Positions 47,068 to 55,324 of a stretch of 59,857 bases of DNA are shown in pieces. Every line of letters starts with the position of its first letter. Position 1 is the stretch's first letter. A program made the translations under genes and the position numbers. The notes under the pieces were generated by a model. It did no database searches. It was given only the letters and a program-made list of their open reading frames with translations, and was not told the DNA's origin. This DNA is from Bacteroidia bacterium (lineage in GTDB: Bacteria; Bacteroidota; Bacteroidia; Bacteroidales; Dysgonomonadaceae): the NCBI GenBank assembly GCA_030538215.1, contig JAUNUM010000005.1, positions 1 through 59,857 on the forward strand, in the 5' to 3' direction.

Positions 47068-48327
47068 TTAGAGACTTCGGGCAATTTTATGCATTAATAA
47101 TTCGTATTCATAATCGTTATTGTCGCCAAGTCGAACTATAATTATTTTCTTCTCAGGGTCTAAATAAAGCAGTTGTTTAAAGATTCCTAATGCATAAAAT
47201 TGTCCGGTATATACGTCCATCATCCATCTGTACTCGTTCTCGTCCGGCCATAAGTATTTCTCAATATACCACTTACGATAACCTTTTGGTGAAATTTTGG
47301 AAAGAGAAAAAAGTGGATAAACTTTTTGATACTTGTCTTTCCAAATATTAATTAATGTTGTACTGTCTTTAAAATATCTGTTTTGCATTTCATCTCTAAC
47401 TGCTCCAAAGTCGCTATACCACTGGTTTTGATATCCGTTATTAGATATGTTTGGCGTTAATGATTCAGTTATCCACGATGCTGAAACTATTTGCTTGCTC
47501 TCAAACTTACCATTATTGACATAAACTTTCCCAATTTTTGCCAAATCAATAGCACTTAAATTTAACCCGCTAAATGCTTTAGCAGAACCATGTTTTGTAT
47601 CTAAACTCCAACTACCGTTATTTTCCATCCCTAAAGGAATCCAAACTTTTTCTTCAAAATATTGAGCGAGATTTTTCCCAACGGCTCTCTCAAGCACGAT
47701 ACCCAAAATTGCGGTAGAAACACTTTGGTATTTGTGCTTTGTTCCCGGATTGGCTTCAAATGACAACTTTTTAATTACATTGAGTTGATCTTTACCATAA
47801 TACAAAGAAGCGACAGGACTGAATATCTTACGACTATTTTCATCAAACTTTATCCCCGATCTCATATCCAATAAATGTTTGATTGTTAGTTTAGTAAAAG
47901 CAGGATTTGCACTTTCAAGCTCTTTTATATAATTTGTAACAGGTTCATCAGTACTTTTAATATATCCTTCATCTAAAGCAATTCCAATCAGCAATGAAGT
48001 TATCGATTTTGAAACTGAAAACACGGTGGAAATATCATCTCTTTTGTAATTTCTAAAATATTTCTCAAATAAAATCGAGTCGTTTTTTATAACTACAAAA
48101 GCTCTGGTTGAAGTTTTTTCTAATAGTGATTCCAAGGAATCTAATTGCTTAGAATTGCTTGTCTTGAAGGTGAATTTTTGAGAATTTTCTTTAAACTCGT
48201 ATTTAGGGAAAATTTGATAGTCGTCAATATCCTCATCTCCATATTTTATGTAACGTGTTAAAACACTGCACGAAACGAAGAAAAAGAGAGAAAAAAGAAA
48301 GAAAAGTATTTTCTTTAAATTTTTCAT
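47068..48327 (-). CDS. Serine hydrolase lipoprotein (class C beta-lactamase/PBP-like)
   Basis: About 419 residues from the preferred start at 48327, giving MKNLKKILFFLFSLFFFVSC with lipobox Cys20 (an upstream ATG at 48363 lies in the terminator hairpin region). The SxxK catalytic motif is SVSK (Ser104-Lys107), and the Tyr motif is YQS in KYQSVSTAILG. The C-terminal KTG-like box is replaced by a less conserved segment near LYLDPEKKIIIVRLGD. Such enzymes act as peptidases or esterases in the envelope; true beta-lactamase activity is unlikely to be inferable. Confidence 0.87.
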   Translation of the reverse strand: MKNLKKILFFLFSLFFFVSCSVLTRYIKYGDEDIDDYQIFPKYEFKENSQKFTFKTSNSKQLDSLESLLEKTSTRAFVVIKNDSILFEKYFRNYKRDDISTVFSVSKSITSLLIGIALDEGYIKSTDEPVTNYIKELESANPAFTKLTIKHLLDMRSGIKFDENSRKIFSPVASLYYGKDQLNVIKKLSFEANPGTKHKYQSVSTAILGIVLERAVGKNLAQYFEEKVWIPLGMENNGSWSLDTKHGSAKAFSGLNLSAIDLAKIGKVYVNNGKFESKQIVSASWITESLTPNISNNGYQNQWYSDFGAVRDEMQNRYFKDSTTLINIWKDKYQKVYPLFSLSKISPKGYRKWYIEKYLWPDENEYRWMMDVYTGQFYALGIFKQLLYLDPEKKIIIVRLGDNNDYEYELLMHKIARSL

Positions 48328-48349
48328 TGGATTTAGAGATAACAAAAAA

Positions 48350-48375
48350 AGTCCGATTGACATAAAAATCGGACT
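48350..48375 (-). terminator. Terminator of ilvE
   Basis: AGTCCGAT and ATCGGACT form a perfect 8-bp stem; on the minus strand it is followed by a run of T. It lies 20 bases beyond the ilvE stop. Confidence 0.85.
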
Positions 48376-48394
48376 TAGTTAATTTGAACTATTT

Positions 48395-49414
48395 CTATTC
48401 CACTATGGTCACCCAACCGTGTAGATCGGGTTCGTCGCCATACTGAATACCACGAAGTTTTTTGTATAGTTTTTCCGAGATTGGGCCGGCTTTTCCGTCC
48501 TTGCAGAATTCATAGGTCTTGTTTTCTGCCAGGTCGTCGATTCGTAAAATCGGGCTGATTACAGCTGCTGTTCCGCAAGCCCCGGCTTCTTCAAACGTAG
48601 CTAGTTCTTCTTCCGGAACACGGCGACGTTCAACCTTCATCCCCATATCTTCTGCCAACTGGATCAAACTTTTATTGGTTATCGATGGCAAAATCGATTC
48701 AGAAGCGGGTGTGATATATGTGTTGTCTTTAATAGCAAAAAAGTTTGCGGGCCCACATTCATCCAAATATTTTTTCTCTCTGGCGTCGAGATAAAGAACA
48801 GCAGAGTACCCCAACTTGTGAGCTTTATCGCCTGCCGTAAGGCTTGCAGCGTAGTTACCGCCCACTTTAAAAGTTCCGGTTCCGAGTGGTGCGGCGCGGT
48901 CGTATTCGCGTAAAATTACCATCGGAGTGGGTTTGAAGCCTTCTTTGAAATATGGGCCAACCGGAGTCACGAAAATAAGGAAAGTGTATTCCGTGGCCGG
49001 TTTCACGCCTACCTGTGCACTTGTTCCGATCAAAAGCGGGCGAATGTACAACGATGCACCGCTTTCATAAGGCGGAACAAACCGTTCGTTTTTCTTCACG
49101 GCAAGCAGTACCATTTCTTCGAAAAGCTCAACAGGAAGTTCCTGCATCATAATTCCGCGGCACGATGCTTGCAGTCGCAACGCATTTTCGCGCATACGAA
49201 AAATACGGATCTTTCCATCTTTTCCTTTAAAGGCTTTCAATCCTTCAAACGCTTCCTGGCCGTAATGCAGGCATGTGGCAGCCATGTGAATGTTTAAAAA
49301 CTCAGAGTCGTCAACTTGTGGTTCACTCCATTTTCCGTCCTTGAAATAAGTGCGGACGTTGAAGTCTGTTTTCATGTAGCCGAACGCTAAATCCGACCAA
49401 TTAATAGTTTCCAT
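48395..49414 (-). CDS. ilvE: Branched-chain amino acid aminotransferase
   Basis: A 339-residue fold-type IV PLP aminotransferase that interconverts Leu, Ile and Val with their 2-oxo acids using glutamate. Signature regions include FEGLKAFKGKDGKIRIFRM, GVKPATEYTFLIFVTPVG, the GGNYAASL segment and the downstream KKYLDECGPANFF, where the PLP-binding Lys precedes the conserved Glu. The SILPSITNKSLIQLAEDMG segment near residue 243 is typical. It is monocistronic with its own terminator. Confidence 0.95.
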   Translation of the reverse strand: METINWSDLAFGYMKTDFNVRTYFKDGKWSEPQVDDSEFLNIHMAATCLHYGQEAFEGLKAFKGKDGKIRIFRMRENALRLQASCRGIMMQELPVELFEEMVLLAVKKNERFVPPYESGASLYIRPLLIGTSAQVGVKPATEYTFLIFVTPVGPYFKEGFKPTPMVILREYDRAAPLGTGTFKVGGNYAASLTAGDKAHKLGYSAVLYLDAREKKYLDECGPANFFAIKDNTYITPASESILPSITNKSLIQLAEDMGMKVERRRVPEEELATFEEAGACGTAAVISPILRIDDLAENKTYEFCKDGKAGPISEKLYKKLRGIQYGDEPDLHGWVTIVE

Positions 49415-49471
49415 AATTTTATTTTTTTTGATTAGGTTATTATGTATCTCTTTTTTGATTATTGTGTACGA

Positions 49472-49621
49472 TTAGTTATTTCTTGTTGAGTGAATGGAGA
49501 TAGTTTCCCTACTGCTTTTTTTATTTTTGAAAATGATTGCTTCAATCTTTGAAAAAACCTTTTCGTCATCTAAGCCGATAACGTATTCGATAATATTTAA
49601 TTTTCGGGTCTGCAAATCCAT
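49472..49621 (-). CDS. Small antitoxin-like protein, orphan
   Basis: A 49-residue ORF beginning MDLQTRKLNIIEYV and continuing LDDEKVFSKIEAII. This resembles a common family of short Bacteroidota proteins that start MDLQTRKL...FL.L..E..I..LE and are often found as the first gene of toxin-antitoxin pairs. Here no toxin gene follows: the next gene downstream is ilvE. Upstream, dnaG is divergent. I used the ATG at 49621, since a longer frame to 49954 is only the antisense of dnaG. It may be a remnant. Confidence 0.5.
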   Translation of the reverse strand: MDLQTRKLNIIEYVIGLDDEKVFSKIEAIIFKNKKSSRETISIHSTRNN

Positions 49622-49714
49622 AATAACTATATGTATTTCCCACAAAATTACAATTTTATTTCTTAAATAGTCTATTTTCATCATAGAAATCATTAAATTC
49701 GTACTCCAAAATAA

Positions 49715-51769
49715 ATGATAGATCAGCAAACTATAGAAAGGATACAGGATGCCGCTCAAATTGTTGATGTGGTATCCGATTTTGTTACACTTCGTCGTCG
49801 AGGTGTCAACTTCGTGGGGCTTTGCCCGTTTCACGATGATCGTACACCGTCGTTTTATGTTTCTCCGGCTAAAAATATTTGCAAATGTTTTTCGTGCGGC
49901 GAGGGTGGCTCGTCCGTGCACTTTATAATGAAGCACGAACAATTGGCGTATCACGAAGCGCTGAAATTTTTAGCAAAAAAATACAACATTGAGGTAGTAG
50001 AAAAAGAACTCACCTCGGAAGAGAAGCAGGCGCAGAGCGATCGCGACAGTATGTTTATCCTTAACGAATTTGCCCGTGATTATTTTGTTAAAACCTTGCA
50101 TCAAAACCCCGAAGGCAAAGCCATTGGATTAAGTTATTTCAAAGAGCGTGGATTTCGGGACGATATTATCAAGAAATTTCAACTTGGCTATAGTCTTGAA
50201 CAGCGCGACGCATTTTCGACAGAAGCGCAGAAAGCCGGTTATAAACGTGAGTTTTTGCTTAAAACGGGACTTTCTTTCGGCGACGACGATAGTCGCCCGT
50301 TGATGGATCGATTTCGTGGACGTGTAATTTTTCCCGTGCACACACTTTCGGGCAAGGTGGTGGCTTTTGGCGGGCGTATTCTCAAAAAAGCCGACAACAT
50401 GGCTAAATACGTCAATTCGCCCGAAAGCGAAATTTATTCAAAAAGCAAGGAGCTTTACGGAATATTTTTTTCCAAAAATGCCATTGTTAAAGCCGATAAA
50501 TGTTTTTTGGTCGAAGGCTATACGGATGTATTGTCGATGCATCAAGCGGGAGTGGAAAACGTGGTGGCATCATCGGGAACGGCGCTTACATACGGACAAA
50601 TACGGATGATTCATCGGTTTTCCGAAAACATAACGGTTTTGTACGACGGTGATGCCGCGGGAATTAAAGCCGCTTTGCGAGGTATTGATTTACTGTTGGA
50701 AGACGGCATGAACGTGAGAGTGGTCTTGTTGCCTGAAGGCGAAGATCCCGATTCATTTGCCCGAAAACAAAATGCTGAACAATTTAACCGGTTTATCGAT
50801 GAACACGAACAGGATTTTATTCGTTTTAAAACCAATTTGTTATTGGGTGAGGCCGGAGATGATCCCATTAAAAGGGCAGAGCTTATTTCAAATATTGTTC
50901 AAAGTATCTCGCTTATTCCCGACAACATCAAGCGCTCTGTTTATATTCAGGATACGGCAACGTTGCTCAACTCGCGCGAAGATGTCATTATTGCTGCCGT
51001 AAACAAAATTCGGATTAAAAATTACGAGAAGAAAAAAGAACAACGCGAAAAAGAAGAAGCAAGGGAAGCGATTGTCGAAACACAATCTCATTCCGATGAT
51101 ACAATAACTGTAACAAATAAAAAACTTTTAACTGCAAGAAATCCTTACGAGAAAGCGGAACGCGAACTAATCCGATACATTATCCGATACGGAACATTAC
51201 CTGTTTTTGTGAGGTATGAAAAAGAGAAACAGATAAAAGAAAGTGAAGAGGTTGAAGTTGAGGTAGCTATCGAAGAGGGACCATCCGTAATTGAAGTTAT
51301 TAAGTTTGATCTTTTGAGAGATAAATTTATTTTTTCCGATGAAGTGTTTTTTTCCAACAGCTTATATCGGGCTATTTTTGAGGAAGCATGCGAGAAATTG
51401 AGTGATGAGTCGTTTGTTTGCGATCGTTACTTCCTTACGCATCACGATCCTAAAATCAGCAAATTGGCAACCGATCTTGTTAGTGACAAGTATCAGTTGA
51501 GCAAGATCCATGCGAAGTCAATCGGAGAAAGTGAAGATGAAAAAAGTTCGCGCCTTCGTGAACGAAATTTCCTTGATAAACTGGTTATACGTGCCACAAC
51601 CGAACTTAAAAATGCGCATATTATGCAAATGATCAAGGAGTTGAATAAGAAACTGGAAAGTGCTAACTCGGAAGAGGAATCGGAACTGATGATCCAATTT
51701 ATGCGGTTGCAAGATTTGAAAAAAGCATTGGCAAAGGAGCTGGGCGAGAGAATTATATTAAAATATTAA
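49715..51769 (+). CDS. dnaG: DNA primase
   Basis: A 684-residue replicative primase that lays RNA primers for the lagging strand with DnaB. It has the N-terminal CHC2 zinc finger (CPFHDD...CKCFSCG, about 39-65), a primase core (about 130-250), TOPRIM domain (EGYTDVLS near residue 264; YDGDAAG near 308), and a C-terminal helicase-interaction domain after a charged linker (about 430-480, rich in Lys and Glu). Length is normal for Bacteroidota, with a somewhat longer C-terminal region. REP hairpins begin 3 bases after the stop. Confidence 0.97.
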   Translation: MIDQQTIERIQDAAQIVDVVSDFVTLRRRGVNFVGLCPFHDDRTPSFYVSPAKNICKCFSCGEGGSSVHFIMKHEQLAYHEALKFLAKKYNIEVVEKELTSEEKQAQSDRDSMFILNEFARDYFVKTLHQNPEGKAIGLSYFKERGFRDDIIKKFQLGYSLEQRDAFSTEAQKAGYKREFLLKTGLSFGDDDSRPLMDRFRGRVIFPVHTLSGKVVAFGGRILKKADNMAKYVNSPESEIYSKSKELYGIFFSKNAIVKADKCFLVEGYTDVLSMHQAGVENVVASSGTALTYGQIRMIHRFSENITVLYDGDAAGIKAALRGIDLLLEDGMNVRVVLLPEGEDPDSFARKQNAEQFNRFIDEHEQDFIRFKTNLLLGEAGDDPIKRAELISNIVQSISLIPDNIKRSVYIQDTATLLNSREDVIIAAVNKIRIKNYEKKKEQREKEEAREAIVETQSHSDDTITVTNKKLLTARNPYEKAERELIRYIIRYGTLPVFVRYEKEKQIKESEEVEVEVAIEEGPSVIEVIKFDLLRDKFIFSDEVFFSNSLYRAIFEEACEKLSDESFVCDRYFLTHHDPKISKLATDLVSDKYQLSKIHAKSIGESEDEKSSRLRERNFLDKLVIRATTELKNAHIMQMIKELNKKLESANSEEESELMIQFMRLQDLKKALAKELGERIILKY

Positions 51770-51771
51770 AA

Positions 51772-51801
51772 GCATCTGACCGCTTCAAGTCGGTCTGATG
51801 C
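51772..51801. repeat. REP-like hairpin 1
   Basis: GCATCTGACCG and CGGTCTGATGC pair (one mismatch) around CTTCAAGT. Its last 26 bases are identical to 52148-52173. It begins 3 bases after the dnaG stop. Confidence 0.85.
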
Positions 51802-51815
51802 GTGTAATGCATATT

Positions 51816-52098
51816 ATGTATTTCGAAGAAAACTGCACTTATCACATATATAATCGAAGTAACGAAATTGCTTTTGCAAGCAGGGATAACTATGTTTTCT
51901 TCCTGAAAAAGGTAAGACAACATATAATGCCTTATAGAAAATTGGGAATTCTCTTCATTTCCTGATTATATTGGAAGAAGAAAAGGTACGCTTATTGATA
52001 AGCAATTAGGGTTAGATATTTTTGAATTAGACGCTAACCAAATATATGATTTGACGTACCAATTGTTTCAAGATAAGAGCGATGAGGATTATATTTAG
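51816..52098 (+). pseudogene. Remnant of a REP-associated tyrosine transposase (RAYT)
   Basis: An N-terminal piece (51816-51965) reads MYFEENCTYHIYNRSNEIAF and YVFFLKKVRQHIMPYR, the typical start of RAYT/Y1 transposases (IS200-like, HUH endonucleases). After a frameshift, a C-terminal piece (about 51949-52098) reads SFPDYIGRRKGTLIDKQLG and ends at TAG. The central half, which should carry the HxH metal motif and the catalytic tyrosine, is deleted; about 95 of an expected 180 residues remain. It sits between REP-like hairpins at 51772, 52108 and 52148, the usual arrangement for these domesticated enzymes and their repeats. Confidence 0.85.
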
Positions 52099-52107
52099 AT
52101 TAAAAAC

Positions 52108-52134
52108 GCGTCAGACCGGTAATCGGTCAGACGC
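52108..52134. repeat. REP-like hairpin 2 (variant)
   Basis: GCGTCAGACCG and CGGTCAGACGC pair with one mismatch. The sequence is related to, but distinct from, hairpins 1 and 3. Confidence 0.75.
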
Positions 52135-52147
52135 TGCGGTTTCGCAC

Positions 52148-52173
52148 CTGACCGCTTCAAGTCGGTCTGATGC
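52148..52173. repeat. REP-like hairpin 3
   Basis: A 26-base sequence identical to part of hairpin 1, with ACCG-CTTCAAGT-CGGT at its centre. It ends 16 bases before the ABC ATPase start. Confidence 0.85.
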
Positions 52174-52189
52174 ATAATATAAAAATTTA

Positions 52190-53092
52190 ATGGATTATTT
52201 ACAAACCACAAACGTAATTAAACAATACGCGCAACATCTGGCGCTCAACAACGTAAGCATTCAAGTTCCTAAAGGAACAGTTTTCGGACTGCTGGGACCA
52301 AACGGCGCGGGAAAAACCACGCTTATCCGCATCATTACGCGTATTACGGCGCCCGATAGCGGCGAAGTTTTCATCGATGGTCGTCCGTCAAAAAACGAAG
52401 ATGTGTACAACATCGGCTATTTGCCCGAAGAGCGCGGACTGTACAAAAAAATGAAAGTGGGCGAACAAGCCATGTATCTGGCGCAACTGCGCGGATTATC
52501 GAAAAAAGACGCGCACCAACAACTGATGATGTGGTTTCAGCGCTTCGATATCATGAGTTGGTATAACCGAAAAGTGGAAGAACTATCGAAAGGAATGCAG
52601 CAAAAAGTACAATTCATCTCCACCGTTATTCACAATCCCGATCTGTTGATTTTCGATGAGCCGTTCAGCGGCTTCGACCCCGTAAACGCCGAAATCGTGA
52701 AAAACGAAATGCTTCGCCTCAAAGATGAGGGGAAAACCATCATCCTTTCCACGCACAACATGGAATCGGTAGAAGCGTTGTGCGATAATATCGCGCTGAT
52801 TAACAAATCGCAGGTGGTGCTCCAAGGGAAGGTTTTCGATATTCGCAAGGAGCATCGTCCCGATATTTTCCGTTTTCGCCTTCGTGCCGACGATTTCACG
52901 TTTGAGCATCCCGCTTTCAGTGTGTTATCGAAAGAACCGTATCACGAGTACATGGATGTTCGCATCAAAAAACAAACCGAAATTGAGAACAACGAACTTG
53001 CCAAACTTATTTTCGACCACTTCGATGTGGTTTCGTACGACGAAGAATTGCCGACGATGAATGATATTTTTATCAGGACGGTAACAAAATAA
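52190..53092 (+). CDS. ABC exporter ATP-binding protein (NatA-like)
   Basis: A 300-residue ABC ATPase with Walker A GPNGAGKTT near residue 36, signature LSKGMQQK near 132, Walker B LLIFDEP near 152 and switch His in STHNMES. The C-terminal 90 residues (DVRIKKQTEIENNELAKLIF) are a DUF4162-type extension found in NatA-like exporters. It is followed after 119 bases by its membrane partner. The substrate could be sodium, an antibiotic or a lipid; the sequence does not decide. Confidence 0.92.
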   Translation: MDYLQTTNVIKQYAQHLALNNVSIQVPKGTVFGLLGPNGAGKTTLIRIITRITAPDSGEVFIDGRPSKNEDVYNIGYLPEERGLYKKMKVGEQAMYLAQLRGLSKKDAHQQLMMWFQRFDIMSWYNRKVEELSKGMQQKVQFISTVIHNPDLLIFDEPFSGFDPVNAEIVKNEMLRLKDEGKTIILSTHNMESVEALCDNIALINKSQVVLQGKVFDIRKEHRPDIFRFRLRADDFTFEHPAFSVLSKEPYHEYMDVRIKKQTEIENNELAKLIFDHFDVVSYDEELPTMNDIFIRTVTK

Positions 53093-53190
53093 TGTTACGA
53101 GTTACGGGGTACGAGTTTCGAGTTGTGCAAAGCAACTTCATATGACAGGCCTCTAAAAAATCGTAAATCGTAAATCCGAAATTGTAAATA
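53091..53190. repeat. Phrase-like degenerate tandem repeats between the ABC genes
   Basis: The gap carries two groups of degenerate short repeats: ACGAGTT/ACGGGGT/ACGAGTTTCGAGTT at 53097-53125, then AATCGTAAATCGTAAATCC at 53159-53178. Such text-like repeats recur in other gaps in this window in different wording (17757, 18545, 19385, 57420). Confidence 0.5.
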
Positions 53191-53211
53191 CTACAATCAA
53201 AACATCCAATT

Positions 53212-54525
53212 ATGAGCACACTACAACTAATCATACAACGAGAATATTTAACCCGCGTCCGCAAAAAATCGTTTATCATCATGACGTTGCTAATGCCGTT
53301 ACTGATGGTGTCGCTGTCGTTTGTTCCGCTGTGGCTCTCCACTCTCAACGACGGCGGAGAGAAAAACATCGCTGTAATCGACAATACGGGAATTTACGCG
53401 CCGCTGCTGCAATCTACCGAAACGTACAAATTTCAAATTGTGGGAAAATCGGAAGAAACGGAGTCGCAATCGCGCCTGGGAAAAGATTTGTACGCTATTT
53501 TGCAAATTACAGACGATTTAAGCGAAAATCCTGATGCCATTTCGTTACTGTCCGAAAAACAATCGCCGCAAGACTTACGCGCCATAATCGAAAAAACATT
53601 GAATGAGAAAGTAATGCAGCAAAAATTAGACGCGCTTTCGCACTCCAACAACGTCAATGCCGAAGCCATTGCGCAAGTGCGCTCCATTGTGGAAAGCAGT
53701 TCAAACGTCTCCATAAAAACAATGAAGTGGGGCGAAGACGGCACCGTTTCGGAATCGTCCACCGAAATTGCCACTATCATCGGCATGGTATTCACATTTC
53801 TCATTTATATGTTCATTCTCATGTACGGAAACATGGTTATGCAAGCCGTTTTGGAAGAAAAAAAGAGTCGTATTGTAGAAGTAATGGTTTCGTCGGTAAA
53901 ACCGGTTAAGTTGCTTATTGGCAAAATTATCGGAATCGGGTTGGTAGGAATTACACAGCTTGCAATTTGGGGAATTCTTATCGGAGTTTTATTCGCCGGT
54001 TTGTCGGCATTTATCGCCGCTCCGTCGCAGGCAACCGGAATGTCCGCTCCTGCCGAAATGGGCAATTTCAATATCGAAGCCGCTTTAAGCTCTGTTATGA
54101 GTGTAAATTGGTTTGAGATTTTGGTCTATTTTCTGCTGTTTTTCGTTGGCGGATATATTTTATACGCGTCCATTTTCGCGATGTTCGCCTCGGCGGTGGA
54201 CAGCGAAGAGGATACATCGCAATTTATGATGCCCGTAACCATACTGATTATGTTCGCTTTTTTCGCCGGATTTTACAGCGTAAGCAACCCCGACGGGCCG
54301 TTGGCGTTTTGGGCGTCGCTCATTCCGTTTTCATCGCCCATTGTGATGATGGTGCGCATTCCGTTCGGCATTCCGTTGTGGGAAAAGCTGCTATCCGTTG
54401 TATTGCTTTACGGAACATTTATGTTGATATCTGTTTTTGCGGCGAAAATTTATCGTGTAGGAATCTTGATGTATGGAAAAAAGCCGTCGATAAAAGAGAT
54501 GATAAAATGGGTGAGGTATAAATGA
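53212..54525 (+). CDS. ABC exporter permease (NatB/ABC-2 type)
   Basis: A 437-residue ABC-2-type membrane subunit. One hydrophobic segment near the N-terminus (about 22-42), a large extracytoplasmic domain (about 45-180), then five further segments from about 190 to 410. The phrases ILMYGNMVMQAVLEEKKSRIVEVMVSSVKP and the C-terminal SSPIVMMVRIPFG are typical of NatB. It functions with the ATPase encoded upstream as an efflux system. Confidence 0.9.
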   Translation: MSTLQLIIQREYLTRVRKKSFIIMTLLMPLLMVSLSFVPLWLSTLNDGGEKNIAVIDNTGIYAPLLQSTETYKFQIVGKSEETESQSRLGKDLYAILQITDDLSENPDAISLLSEKQSPQDLRAIIEKTLNEKVMQQKLDALSHSNNVNAEAIAQVRSIVESSSNVSIKTMKWGEDGTVSESSTEIATIIGMVFTFLIYMFILMYGNMVMQAVLEEKKSRIVEVMVSSVKPVKLLIGKIIGIGLVGITQLAIWGILIGVLFAGLSAFIAAPSQATGMSAPAEMGNFNIEAALSSVMSVNWFEILVYFLLFFVGGYILYASIFAMFASAVDSEEDTSQFMMPVTILIMFAFFAGFYSVSNPDGPLAFWASLIPFSSPIVMMVRIPFGIPLWEKLLSVVLLYGTFMLISVFAAKIYRVGILMYGKKPSIKEMIKWVRYK

Positions 54526-54559
54526 TTTGTGTAATTCACTCTATTGACTTCAAACCACA

Positions 54560-54937
54560 TTACGCATCCGAGTATAATTTTATATCTTGAATGTAAACAA
54601 AATCTTTAACGTTAAGCGTATAAAGAGGGATTTTGTAAACAATGGATGTGGCGGCAATTAGGGCGTCAGGAATGGTTAGTTTATGAGATAAGGCGTATTT
54701 CTTTATCAATTCTACCGACAATTTTGAAATATTCATATCAATGGGAATAACCGTAAGGTTAGATAAATCTTTATCGATAGCTTGATGTTCCCTTTTGTTG
54801 CGTGCACCAAAAAATAATTCAGAACACGTAATATCTGAAACAGCAATATATTCTTGACCAATTTCATTTACCGCATCAATAATTTCATCATTTGAGCGAT
54901 AAACTTCAATAATAATATTTGTATCAATCAAGATCAT
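54560..54937 (-). CDS. PIN-domain toxin (VapC-like ribonuclease)
   Basis: About 125 residues. The start at 54937 gives an ATGA overlap with the upstream antitoxin-like gene; a start at 54952 is also in frame. PIN acidic residues are visible: Asp5 in ILIDTNIIIEV, the Glu in SDITCSELFFGA (about residue 43) and the Asp in IPDALIAA (about residue 94). VapC-type PIN toxins cut tRNA or rRNA and are neutralised by a cognate antitoxin. All catalytic positions seem intact. Confidence 0.88.
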   Translation of the reverse strand: MILIDTNIIIEVYRSNDEIIDAVNEIGQEYIAVSDITCSELFFGARNKREHQAIDKDLSNLTVIPIDMNISKLSVELIKKYALSHKLTIPDALIAATSIVYKIPLYTLNVKDFVYIQDIKLYSDA

Positions 54938-55158
54938 ACGTCTCTGTTCCAAGCACTATTTCGAAGAGATTTGTCATCAATCTTGTAACCATTCCAAAGC
55001 CCAATAGAAAAAGGAAATGTTTGTTGTTGTGACAAGTCCTCCGTTTTTTTGTATTCCTGATTACGCACTTCCACATCTACACCCCACGATTTTAAGAGAT
55101 CGAGAAGAGTCTTTAATTTGTCGTCATCTATGGATTGTTTTAAAACTAATACAGTCAT
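54934..55158 (-). CDS. Putative antitoxin of the PIN toxin
   Basis: A 74-residue protein from the ATG at 55158 (MTVLVLKQSIDDDKL), translationally coupled to the PIN gene by an ATGA overlap. An in-frame ATG at 55188 lies upstream of the -7 promoter element and is unlikely to be used. It lacks a recognisable ribbon-helix-helix, AbrB or Phd motif; the N-terminal strand and helix pattern resembles small uncharacterised Bacteroidota proteins paired with PIN domains. Its antitoxin role is inferred from position and size. Confidence 0.65.
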   Translation of the reverse strand: MTVLVLKQSIDDDKLKTLLDLLKSWGVDVEVRNQEYKKTEDLSQQQTFPFSIGLWNGYKIDDKSLRNSAWNRDV

Positions 55159-55175
55159 AGTCAGTATATTTTTCA

Positions 55176-55183
55176 CAAATATA
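55176..55183 (-). promoter_or_regulatory. Promoter -7 element of the toxin-antitoxin pair
   Basis: The minus strand reads TATATTTG, an exact TAnnTTTG match 17 bases before the antitoxin ATG at 55158, implying an almost leaderless mRNA. Confidence 0.6.
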
Positions 55184-55296
55184 TCCATCTATTTTGATAC
55201 TACCACTACATTATTGGTTTTTTAACTTTCAAGTTCAAATCAAAACACTTCAATTATATTGAGTGTTTATTACTTGTCCATTCTTCATTATTTCCT

Positions 55297-55304
55297 TATT
55301 TTTG
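55297..55304 (+). promoter_or_regulatory. Promoter -7 element of the alpha-L-fucosidase gene
   Basis: TATTTTTG is an exact TAnnTTTG match, 20 bases before the ATG. CTTG at 55273-55276 is a plausible -33 element. Confidence 0.6.
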
Positions 55305-55324
55305 TTCACAAATAAAAAAGCAAT

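Noticed and set aside
49622-49954. Extension of the small antitoxin-like ORF antisense to dnaG
   Set aside because: This part is the mirror of the well-conserved DnaG zinc-finger coding region and shows no protein-like pattern of its own.
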